This document shows, one piece after another, positions 11,561 through 22,699 of a stretch of DNA of 64,000 bases. The position numbers were made by a program, and so were the translations under genes. Each line of letters starts with the position of its first letter. Position 1 is the stretch's first letter. The stretch comes from Bidens hawaiensis (taxonomy: Eukaryota > Streptophyta > Magnoliopsida > Asterales > Asteraceae). The notes below the pieces were generated by a model. The model was not told where the DNA came from. It saw only the letters and a program-made list of their open reading frames with translations, and made no database searches. The stretch is from positions 186,001 through 250,000 of the forward strand of contig JAIQDT010001113.1 of assembly GCA_021521415.1 (NCBI GenBank), read 5' to 3'.

Positions 11561-13829
11561 GACCGTCAACGCTCGGGTTTGATAAATACCCACGAATTCG
11601 TTTCGACTTAATCTACAATGTTTGGGTATAACCAACGCTCCTAAAAGGGTTAAATGTGTATAAATTTGAAGTCTTAATTTCAACATTTGATTAAAAAAAA
11701 GGCTTATATACTTTTAAGAGTTAATATTTGTATTTTATATCTTGAATCCGTATGTTCTTGTCCGTTCCATATCATGTATTCCCATAACCGTCCATTAAAT
11801 TCACAAAAAATAAATCGTAAATAAACTGAAAAAGTTACGGTATTGTAAGGCAAGCCTTTGATCAGGAATCATTTTTTTCTGGTTTTTTCCTTTTTTTTGT
11901 TGTGGTGTAGTTCTGGTACCGTAACGACTAAAGATCATGACATAAACCGACCGAATTCGCGCAAACTCAACGACTCAACACAATGGACCGTCAACGCTCG
12001 GGTTTGATAAATACCCATGAATTCGTGTCGACTTAATCTACAATGTTTGGGTTTAACCAACGCTCCTAAAAGGGTTAAATGTGTATAAATTTGAAGTCTT
12101 AATTTAAACATTTGATTAAAAAAAAGGCTTATATACTTTTAAGAATTAATATTTGCATTTTATATCTTGAATCCGTATGTTCATGTCCGTTCCATATCAT
12201 GTATTCCCAGAACCGTCCTTTAAATTCACAAAAAATAAATCGTAAATAAACTGAAAAAGTTACGGTATTGTAAGGCAAGCCTTTGATCGGGAACCATTTT
12301 GTTCTGGTTTTTTTCCTTTTTTTGTTTTGGTGTAGTTCAGGTGCCGTAACGACTAAAGAGCATGACAGAAACCGACCGAATTCGGGAAAACTCAACGACT
12401 CAACACAATGGACCGTCAACGCTCGGGTTTGATAAATACCCAAGAATTCGTGTTGACTTAATCTACAATGTTTGGGTTTAACCAACGCTCCTAAAAGGGT
12501 TAAATGTGTATAAATTTGAAGTCTTAATTTCAACATTTGATTAAAAAAAAGGCTTATATAATTTTAAGAGTTAATATTTGCATTTTATATCTTGAATCCG
12601 TATGTTCAAGTCCGTTCCATATCATGTATTCCCATAACCGTCCATTAAATTCACAAAAAATAAATCGTAAATAAACTGAAAAAGTTAAGGTATTGTAAGG
12701 CAATCCTTTGATCGGGAACCATTTTGTTTTGGTTTTTTTTCCTTTTTTTGTTTTGGTTTAGTTCTAGTACCGTAACGACTAAAGAGCATGACAGAAACCG
12801 ACCGAATTCGCGCAAACTCAACGACTCAACACAATGGACCGTCAACGCTCGGGTTTGATAAATACCCAGGAATTCGTGTCGACTTAATCTACCATGTTTG
12901 GGTTTAACCAACGCTCCTAAAAGGGTTAAATGTGTATAAATTTGAAGTCTTAATTTCAACATTTGATTAAAAAAAAGGCTTATATACTTTTAAGAATTAA
13001 TATTTGCATTTTATATCTTGAATCCGTATGTTCATGTCCGTTCCATATCATGTATTCCCATAACCGTCCATTAAATTCACAAAAAATAAATCGTAAATAA
13101 ACTGAAAAGTTAAGGTATTGTAAGGCAATCCTTTGATCGGGAACCATTTTGTTTTGGTTTTTTTTCCTTTTTTTGTTTTGGTTTAGTTCTGGTACCGTAA
13201 CGACTAAAGAGCATGACAGAAACCGAATGAATTCGCGCAAACTCAACGACTCAACACAATGGACCGTCAACGCTCGGGTTTGATAATTACCTAGGAATTC
13301 GTGTCGACTTAATCTACCATGTTTGGGTTTAACCAACGCTCCTAAAAGGGTTAAATGTGTATAAATTTGAAGTCTTAATTTCAACATTTGATTAAAAAAA
13401 AGGCTTATATACTTTTAAGAGTTAATATTTGCATTTTATATCTTGAATCTGTATGTTCATGTCCGTTCCATATCATGTATTCCCATAACCGTCCATTAAA
13501 TTCACAAAAAATAAATCGTAAATAAACTGAAAAAGTTACGGTATTATAAGGCAAGCCTTTGATCGGGAACCATTTTGTTCTGGTTTTTTTCCTTTTTTTT
13601 GTTTTGGTGTAGTTCTGGTACCGTAACGACTAAAGAGCATGACAGAAACCGACCGAATTCGCGCAAACTCAACGACTCAACACAATGGACCGTCAACGCT
13701 CGGGTTTGATAAATACCCACGAATTCGTGTCGACTTAATCTACAATGTTTGGGTTTAACCAACGCTCCTAAAAGGGTTAAATGTGTATAAATTTGAAGTC
13801 TCAATTTCAAAATTTGATTAAAAAAAGGC

Positions 13830-15524
13830 TTATATAATTTTAAGAGTTAATATTTGCATTTTATATCTTGAATCCGTATGTTCATGTCCGTTCCATATCA
13901 TGTATTCCCCGAACCGTCCTTTAAATTCACAAAAAATAAATCGTAAATAAACTAAAAAAGTTACGGTATTGTAAGGCAAGCCTTTGATCGGGAACCATTT
14001 TGTTCTGGTTTTTTTCCTTTTTTTGTTTTGGTGTAGTTCTGGTACCGTAACGACTAAAGAGCATGACAGAAACCGACCGAATTCGGGAAAACTCAACGAC
14101 TCAACACAATGGACCGTCAACGCTCGGGTTTGATAAATACCCAAGAATTCGTGTCGACTTAATCTACAATGTTTGGGTTTATCCAACGCTCCTAAAAGGG
14201 TTAAATGTGTATAAATTTGAAGTCTTAATTTCAACATTTGATTAAAAAAAAGGCTTATATAATTTTAAGAGTTAATAATTGTATTTTATATCTTGATCCG
14301 TATGTTCAAGTCCGTTCCAAATCATATATTCCCATAACCGTCCATTAAATTCACAAAAAAAATCGTAAATAAACTGAAAAAGTTACGGTATTGTAAGGCA
14401 AGCCTTTGATCGGTAACCATTTTGTTTTGGTTTTTTTCCTTTTTTTTGTTTTGGTGTAGTTCTGGTACCGTAACGACTTAAGAGCATGACAGAAACCGAC
14501 CGAATTCGCGAAAACTCAACGACTCAACACAATGGACCGTCAACGCTCGGGTTTGATAAATACCCACGAATTCGTGTCGACTTAATCTACAATGTTTGGG
14601 TTTAACCAACGCTCCTAAAATGGTTAAATGTGTATAAATTTGAAGTCTTAATTTCAACATTTGATTAAAAAAAGGCTTATATAATTTTAAGAGTTAATAT
14701 TTGCATTTTATATCTTGAATCTGTATGTTCATGTCCGTTCCATATCATGTATTCCCCGAACCGTCCTTTAAATTCACAAAAAATAAATCGTAAATAAACT
14801 AAAAAAGTTACGGTATTGTAAGGCAAGCCTTTGATCGGGAACCATTTTGTTCTGGTTTTTTTCCTTTTTTTGTTTTGGTGTAGTTCTGGTACCGTAACGA
14901 CTAAAGAGCATGACAGAAACCGACCGAATTCGGGAAAACTCAACGACTCAACACAATGGACCGTCAACGCTCGGGTTTGATAAATACCCAAGAATTCGTG
15001 TCGACTTAATCTACAATGTTTGGGTTTATCCAACGCTCCTAAAAGGGTTAAATGTGTATAAATTTGAAGTCTTAATTTCAACATTTGATTAAAAAAAAGG
15101 CTTATATAATTTTAAGAGTTAATAATTGTATTTTATATCTTGATCCGTATGTTCAAGTCCGTTCCAAATCATGTATTCCCATAACCGTCCATTAAATTCA
15201 CAAAAAAAATCGTAAATAAACTGAAAAAGTTACGGTATTGTAAGGCAAGCCTTTGATCGGTAACCATTTTGTTTTGGTTTTTTTCCTTTTTTTTGTTTTG
15301 GTGTAGTTCTGGTACCGTAACGACTTAAGAGCATGACAGAAACCGACCGAATTCGCGAAAACTCAACGACTCAACACAATGGACCGTCAACGCTCGGGTT
15401 TGATAAATACCCACGAATTCGTGTCGACTTAATCTACAATGTTCGGGTTTAACCAACGCTCCTAAAAGGGTTAAATGTGTATAAATTTGAAGTCTTAATT
15501 TCAACATTTGATTAAAAAAAAGGC
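13830..15524 (+). repeat. Two tandem copies of a dimer (847 bp each)
   Basis: Anchors 14,111 and 14,534 repeat at 14,958 and 15,381. The shared private marks are TATTCCCCGAACC, GTTTATCCAACG and TATCTTGATCCG (which lacks AA). The two dimers differ at only a few sites, such as GTTCGGG versus GTTTGGG in the second monomer, so the duplication looks recent. Confidence 0.85.
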
Positions 15525-18500
15525 TTATATAATTTTAAGAGTTAATAATTGTATTTTATATCTTGAATCCGTATTTTCAAGTCCGTTCCAAATCATGTAT
15601 TCCCATAACCGTCCATTAAATTCACAAAAAATAAATCGTAAATAAACTGAAAAAGTTAAGGTATTGTAAGGCAATCCTTTGATCGGGAACCATTTTGTTT
15701 TGGTTTTTTTTCCTTTTTTGTTTTGGTTTAGTTCTGGTACCGTAACGACTAAAGAGCATGACAGAAACCGACCGAATTCGCGCAAACTCAACGACTCAAC
15801 ACAATGGACCGTCAACGCTCGGGTTTGATAAATACCCAGGAATTCGTGTCGACTTAATCTACCATTTTTGGGTTTAACCAACGCTCCTAAAAGTGTTAAA
15901 TGTGTATAAATTTGAAGTCTTAATTCCAACATTTGATTAAAAAAAAGGCTTATATACTTTTAAGAGTTAATATTTGCATTTTATATCTTGAATCCGTATG
16001 TTCATGTCCGTTCCATATCATGTATTCCCATAACCGTCCGTTAAATTCACAAAAAATAAATCGTAAATAAACTGAAAAAGTTACGGTATTGTAAGGCAAG
16101 CCTTTGATCGGGAACCATTTTGTTCTGGTTTTTTTCCTTTTTTTTTTTGGTGTAGTTCTGTTAACGTAACGACTAAAAAGCATGACAGAAACCGACCGAA
16201 TTCGCGCAAACTCAACGACTCAACACAATGGACCGTCAACGATCGGGTTTGATAAATTCCCACGAATTCGTGTCGACTTAATCTACAATGTTCGGGTTTA
16301 ACCAACGCTCCTAAAAGTGTTAAATGTGTATAAATTTGAAGTCTTAATTTCAACATTTGATTAAAAAAAAGGCTTATATACTTTTAAGAGTTAATATTTG
16401 CATTTTATATCTTGAATCCGTATGTTCATGTCCGTTCCAAATCATGTATTCCCAGAACCGTCCTTTAAATTCACAAAAAATAAATCGTAAATAAACTGAA
16501 AAAGTTACGGTATTGTAAGGCAAGCCTTTGATCTGGAACCATTTTGTTCTGGTTTTTTTCCTTTTTTTGTTTTGGTGTAGTTCTGGTGCCGTAACGACTA
16601 AAGAGCATGACAGAAACCGACCGAATTCGTGAAAACTCAACGACTCAACACAATGGACCGTCAACGCTCAGCTTTGATAAATACCAACGAATTCGTTTCG
16701 ACTTAATCTACAATGTTTGGGTTTAACCAACGCTCCTAAAAGGGTTAAATGTGTATAAATTTGAAGTCTTAATTTCAACATTTGATTAAAAAAAGGCTTA
16801 TACACTTTTAAGAGTTAATATTTGCATTTTATATCTTGAATCCGTATGTTCATGTCCGTTCCATATCATGTATTCCAAGAACCGTCCTTTAAATTCACAA
16901 AAAATAAATCGTAAATAAACTTAAAAAGTTACGGTATTGTAAGGCAAGCCTTTGATCGGGAACCATTTTGTTCTGGTTTTTTTCCTTTTTAATGTTTTGG
17001 TGTAGTTCTGGTGTCGTAACGACTTAAGAGCTTGACAGAAACCGACCGAATTCTGGAAAACAAAACGACTCAACACAATGGACCGTCAACGCTCGGGTTT
17101 GATAAATACCCACGAATTCGTGTCGACTTAATCTACAATGTTCGGGTTTAACCAACGCTCCTAAAAGGGTTAAATGTGTATAAATTTGAAGTCTTAATTT
17201 CAACATTTGATTAAAAAAAGGCTTATACACTTTTAAGAGTTAATATTTGCATTTTATATCTTGAATCCGTAAGTTCATGTCCGTTCCATATCATGTATTC
17301 CCATAACCGTCCATTAAATTCACAAAAAATAAATCGTAAATAAACTGAAAAAGTTACGGTATTGTAAGGCAAGCCTTTGATCGGGAACCATTTTGTTCTA
17401 GTTTTTTCCTTTTTTTGTTTTGGTGTAGTTCTGGTGCCGTAACGACTAAAGAGCATGACAGAAACCGACCGAATTCGGGAAAACTCAACGACTCAACACA
17501 ATGGACCGTCAACTCTCAGGTTTGATAAATACCAACGAATTCGTTTCGACTTAATCTACAATGTTTGGGTTTAACCAACGCTCCTAAAAGGGTTAAATGT
17601 GTATAAATTTGAAGTCTTAATTTCAACATTTGATTAAAAAAAGGCTTATACACTTTTAAGAGTTAATATTTGCATTTTATATCTTGAATCCGTATGTTCA
17701 TGTCCGTTCCATATCATGTATTCCAAGAACCGTCCTTTAAATTCAAAAAAAATAAATCGTAAATAAACTTAAAAAGTTACGGTATTGTAAGGCAAGCCTT
17801 TGATCGGGAACCATTTTGTTCTGGTTTTTTTCCTTTTTAATGTTTTGGTGTAGTTCTGGTGTCGTAACGACTTAAGAGCTTGACAGAAACCGACCGAAAT
17901 ATGGAAAACAAAACGACTCAACACAATGGACCGTCAACGCTCGGGTTTGATAAATACCCACGAATTCGTGTCGACTTAATCTACAATGTTCGGGTTTAAC
18001 CAACGCTCCTAAAAGGGTTAAATGTGTATAAATTTGAAGTCTTAATTTCAACATTTGATTAAAAAAAGGCTTATATACTTTTAAGAGTTAATATTTGCAT
18101 TTTATATCTTGAATCCGTAAGTTCATGTCCGTTCCATATCATGTATTCCCATAACCGTCCATTAAATTCACAAAAAATAAATCGTAAATAAACTGAAAAA
18201 GTTACGGTATTGTAAGGCAAGCCTTTGATCGGGAACCATTTTGTTCTGGTTTTTTCCTTTTTTTGTTTTGGTGTAGTTCTGGTGCCGTAACGACTAAAGA
18301 GCATGACAGAAACCGACCGAATTCGGGAAAACTCAACGACTCAACACAATGGACTGTCAACTCTCAGGTTTGATAAATACCCACGAATTCGTGTCGACTT
18401 AATCTACAATGTTTGGGTTTAACCAACGCTCCTAAAAGGGTTAAATGTGTATAAATATGAAGTCTTAATTTCAACATTTAATTAAAAAAAGTCTTATACA

Positions 18501-18918
18501 CTTTTAAGAGTTAATATTTGCATTTTATATCTTGAATCCGTATGTTCATGTCCGTTCCATATCATGTATTCCCAGAACCGTCCTTTAAATTCACAAAAAA
18601 AAATCGTAAATAAACTGAAAAAGTTACGGTATTGTAAGGCAAGCCTTTGATCGGGAACCATTTTGTTCTGGTTTTTTTACTTTTTATTGTTTTGGTGTAG
18701 TTATGGTGCCGTAACGACTTAAGAGCTTGACAGAAACTGACCGAATTCTTGAAAACTCAACGACTCAACACAATGGACCGTCAACGCTCGGGTTTGATAA
18801 ATACCCACGAATTCGTGTCGACTTAATCTACAATGTTTGGGTTTAACCAACGCTCCTAAAAGGGTTAAATGTGTATAAATTTGAAGTCTTAATTTCAACA
18901 TTTGATTAAAAAAAGGCT

Positions 18919-18942
18919 TATAAAATGCAAATGCATTTTATA
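18919..18942. repeat. 24-bp fold-back palindrome from inverted template switching, copy 1
   Basis: TATAAAATGCA (18,919-18,929) and TGCATTTTATA (18,932-18,942) are perfect inverted arms around a 2-base spacer. In ordinary monomers the right arm GCATTTTATA is present. The left side instead reads CTTATACACTTTTAAGAG and on into TTAATATTT. The variant has lost that stretch and gained a reverse-complement copy of the right arm. This accounts for the 412-bp anchor spacing from 18,775 to 19,187. A fold-back template switch during repair or replication is the simplest explanation. Confidence 0.85.
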
Positions 18943-19309
18943 TCTTGAATCTGTATGTTCATGTCCGTTCCATATCATGTATTCCCAGAACCGTCCTTTA
19001 AATTCACAAAAAATTAATCGTAAATAAACTGAAAAAGTTACGGTATTGTAAGGCAAGCCTTTGATCGGGAACCATTTTGTTCTGGTTTTTTCCTTTTTTT
19101 GTTTTGGTGTAGTTCTGGTGCCGTAACGACTAAAGAGCATGACAGAAACCGACCGAATTCGGGAAAACTCAACGACTCAACACAATGGACCGTCAACGCT
19201 CCGGTTTGATAAATACCCACGAATTCGTGTCGACTTAATCTACAATGTTTGGGTTTAACCAACGCTCCTAAAAGGGTTAAATGTGTATAAATATGAAGTC
19301 TTAATTTCA

Positions 19310-19345
19310 ACATTTGATTAAAAAAATACACTTTTACGAGTTAAT
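19310..19345 (+). repeat. Six-base GGCTTA deletion with TTTTACGAG variant (first of four copies)
   Basis: The usual oligo-A, GGCTTATACAC junction is reduced to oligo-A followed directly by TACAC, and the next segment reads TTTTACGAG instead of TTTTAAGAG. The same linked pair occurs near 21,842-21,865, 32,024-32,044 and 34,138-34,158, each with a 418-419-bp anchor spacing. It makes a useful tracer: one ancestral monomer was spread over 15 kb of the array by later duplications. Confidence 0.85.
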
Positions 19346-19740
19346 ATTTGCATTTTATATCTTGAATCCGTATGTTCATGTCCGTTCCATATCATGTATT
19401 CCCAGAACCGTCCTTTAAATTCACAAAAAAAAATCGTAAATAAACTGAAAAAGTTACGGTATTGTAAGGCAAGCCTTTGATCGGGAACCATTTTGTTCTG
19501 GTTTTTTTACTTTTTATTGTTTTGGTGTAGTTATGGTGCCGTAACGACTTAAGAGCTTGACAGAAACTGACCGAATTCTAGAAAACAAAACGACTCAACA
19601 CAATGGACCGTCAACGCACGGGTTTGATAAATACCCACGAATTCGTGTCGACTTAATCTACAATGTTTGGGTTTAACCAACGCTCCTAAAAGGGTTAAAT
19701 GTGTATAAATTTGAAGTCTTAATTTCAACATTTGATTAAA

Positions 19741-22265
19741 AAAAGGCTTATACACTTTTAAGAGTTAATATTTGCATTTTATATCTTGAATCCGTAAGTT
19801 CATGTCCGTTCCATATCATGTATTCCCATAACCGTCCATTAAATTCACAAAAAATAAATCGTAAATAAACTGAAAAAGTTACGGTATTGTAAGGCAAGCC
19901 TTTGATCGGGAACCATTTTGTTCTAGTTTTTTCCTTTTTTTGTTTTGGTGTAGTTCTGGTGCCGTAACGACTAAAGAGCATGACAGAAACCGACCGAATT
20001 CGGGAAAACTCAACGACTCAACACAATGGACCGTCAACTCTCAGGTTTGATAAATACCAACGAATTCGTTTCGACTTAATCTACAATGTTTGGGTTTAAC
20101 CAACGCTCCTAAAAGGGTTAAATGTGTATAAATTTGAAGTCTTAATTTCAACATTTGATTAAAAAAAGGCTTATACACTTTTAAGAGTTAATATTTGCAT
20201 TTTATATCTTGAATCCGTATGTTCATGTCCGTTCCATATCATGTATTCCAAGAACCGTCCTTTAAATTCAAAAAAAATAAATCGTAAATAAACTTAAAAA
20301 GTTACGGTATTGTAAGGCAAGCCTTTGATCGGGAACCATTTTGTTCTGGTTTTTTTCCTTTTTAATGTTTTGGTGTAGTTCTGGTGTCGTAACGACTTAA
20401 GAGCTTGACAGAAACCGACCGAATTCTGGAAAACAAAACGACTCAACACAATGGACCGTCAACGCTCGGGTTTGATAAATACCCACGAATTCGTGTCGAC
20501 TTAATCTACAATGTTCGGGTTTAACAACGCTCCTAAAAGGGTTAAATGTGTATAAATTTGAAGTCTTAATTTCAACATTTGAATAAAAAAAGGCTTATAT
20601 ACTTTTAAGAGTTAATATTTGCATTTTATATCTTGAATCCGTAAGTTCATGTCCGTTCCATATCATGTATTCCCATAACCGTCCATTAAATTCACAAAAA
20701 ATAAATCGTAAATAAACTGAAAAAGTTACGGTATTGTAAGGCAAGCCTTTGATCGGGAACCATTTTGTTCTGGTTTTTTCCTTTTTTTGTTTTGGTGTAG
20801 TTCTGGTGCCGTAACGACTAAAGAGCATGACAGAAACCGACCGAATTCGGGAAAACTCAACGACTCAACACAATGGACCGTCAACTCTCAGGTTTGATAA
20901 ATACCCACGAATTCGTGTCGACTTAATCTACAATGTTTGGGTTTAACCAACGCTCCTAAAAGGGTTAAATGTGTATAAATATGAAGTCTTAATTTCAACA
21001 TTTAATTAAAAAAAGTCTTATACACTTTTAAGAGTTAATATTTGCATTTTATATCTTGAATCCGTATGTTCATGTCCGTTCCATATCATGTATTCCCAGA
21101 ACCGTCCTTTAAATTCACAAAAAAAAAATCGTAAATAAACTGAAAAAGTTACGGTATTGTAAGGCAAGCCTTTGATCGGGAACCATTTTGTTCTGGTTTT
21201 TTTACTTTTTATTGTTTTGGTGTAGTTATGGTGCCGTAACGACTTAAGAGCTTGACAGAAACTGACCGAATTCTTGAAAACTCAACGACTCAACACAATG
21301 GACCGTCAACGCTCGGGTTTGATAAATACCCACGAATTCGTGTCGACTTAATCTACAATGTTTGGGTTTAACCAACGCTCCTAAAAGGGTTAAATGTGTA
21401 TAAATTTGAAGTTTTAATTTCAACATTTGATTAAAAAAAGGCTTATAAAATGCAAATGCATTTTATATCTTGAATCTGTATGTTCATGTCCGTTCCATAT
21501 CATGTATTCCCAGAACCGTCCTTTAAATTCACAAAAAATTAATCGTAAATAAACTGAAAAAGTTACGGTATTGTAAGGCAAGCCTTTGATCGGGAACCAT
21601 TTTGTTCTGGTTTTTTCCTTTTTTTGTTTTGGTGTAGTTCTGGTGCCGTAACGACTAAAGAGCATGACAGAAACCGACCGAATTCGGGAAAACTCAACGA
21701 CTCAACACAATGGACCGTCAACGCTCCGGTTTGATAAATACCCACGAATTCGTGTCGACTTAATCTACAATGTTTGGGTTTAACCAACGCTCCTAAAAGG
21801 GTTAAATGTGTATAAATATGAAGTCTTAATTTCAACATTTGATTAAAAAAATACACTTTTACGAGTTAATATTTGCATTTTATATCTTGAATCCGTATGT
21901 TCATGTCCGTTCCATATCATGTATTCCCAGAACCGTCCTTTAAATTCACAAAAAAAAAATCGTAAATAAACTGAAAAAGTTACGGTATTGTAAGGCAAGC
22001 CTTTGATCGGGAACCATTTTGTTCTGGTTTTTTTACTTTTTATTGTTTTGGTGTAGTTATGGTGCCGTAACGACTTAAGAGCTTGACAGAAACTGACCGA
22101 ATTCTAGAAAACTCAACGACTCAACACAATGGACCGTCAACGCTCGGGTTTGATAAATACCCACGAATTCGTGTCGACTTAATCTACAATGTTTGGGTTT
22201 AACCAACGCTCCTAAAAGGGTTAAATGTGTATAAATTTGAAGTCTTAATTTCAACATTTGATTAA
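19741..22265 (+). repeat. Hexamer higher-order unit, copy 2
   Basis: This is the tandem partner of 17,215-19,740. Similarity stops after about 22,265, where copy 2 continues into GTATGTTC with a B-type monomer while the start of each hexamer reads GTAAGTTC. The event duplicated a segment that already carried the palindrome and the six-base deletion. Confidence 0.88.
21444..21467. repeat. 24-bp fold-back palindrome, copy 2
   Basis: This is the same palindrome as at 18,919-18,942, exactly 2,525 bp downstream, the hexamer offset. The monomer again has a 412-bp spacing (21,300 to 21,712). The two occurrences therefore descend from one inversion-type event that predates the hexamer duplication. 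Confidence 0.88.
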
Positions 22266-22699
22266 AAAAAGGCTTATACACTTTTAAGAGTTAATATTTG
22301 CATTTTATATCTTGAATCCGTATGTTCATGTCCGTTCCATATCATGTATTCCCATAACCGTCCATTAAATTCACAAAAAATAAATCGTAAATAAACTGAA
22401 AAAGTTAAGGTATTGTAAGGCAATCCTTTGATCGGGAACCATTTTGTTTTGGTTTTTTTTCCTTTTTTTGTTTTGGTTTAGTTCGGGTTCCGTAACGACA
22501 AAAGAGCATGACAGAAACCGACAGAATTCGCGCAAACTCAACGACTCAACACAATGGACCGTCAACTCTCGGGTTTGATAAATACCCACGAATTCGTGTC
22601 GACTTAATCTACAATGTTTGGGTTTAACCAACGCTCCTAAAAGGGTTAAATGTGTATAAATTTGAAGGCTTAATTTCAACATTTGATTAAAAAAAAGGC

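Larger units (their letters stand above)
1..16370 (+). repeat. Array domain I: mixed A/B/C/G subfamilies, monomers 1-39
   Basis: After the first EcoRI site these monomers read CACGC (A), CGCGC (B), CTGGA (C), CGCGAAA (G) or occasionally CGGGA. No single higher-order unit dominates. Instead there are nested local duplications of one, two, three, five and eight monomers, described separately. A-type copies share AAAGATCATG upstream of the EcoRI site. C-type copies share AGAGCTTGACA. The E and F subfamilies common further right are absent here. Confidence 0.75.
17215..19740 (+). repeat. Hexamer higher-order unit, copy 1 (about 2,525 bp)
   Basis: Anchors 17,503, 17,928, 18,351, 18,775, 19,187 and 19,605 recur 2,524-2,526 bp later. 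The shared rare marks are TTGTTCTAGTTTTTTCC near the left edge, CTTTTTAATG, GAATTCTTGAAAAC, the fold-back palindrome and the GGCTTA deletion. Differences between the copies are few. One is GAAATATGG (17,897) versus GAATTCTGG (20,422). Confidence 0.88.
16371..22265 (+). repeat. Array domain II: D, C and F types, monomers 40-53
   Basis: Domain II is dominated by D monomers (CGGGA) alternating with C-like and F-like monomers. These carry AAAACAAAACGAC in place of AAAACTCAACGAC at 17,060, 17,908, 19,585 and 20,433. It contains the shortest monomers in the window (anchor spacings of 412 and 418-419 bp) and most of its length is a six-monomer duplication. Monomers at about 17,080-17,503 and 17,928-18,351 also form an older 848-bp dimer repeat. 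Confidence 0.75.

Noticed and set aside
14063..14245. Plus-strand open reading frame of 60 codons (repeated at 14,910-15,092)
   Set aside because: It is open only because the dimer duplication carries GTTTATCCAACG and CAAGAATTC variants that remove stops. Other monomers are closed in this frame.
18915..18945. Intrinsic terminator or small-RNA hairpin at the fold-back palindrome
   Set aside because: The arms are A/T-rich, the spacer is two bases and the context is satellite DNA. The inverted repeat is explained by a template switch and not by a regulatory role.
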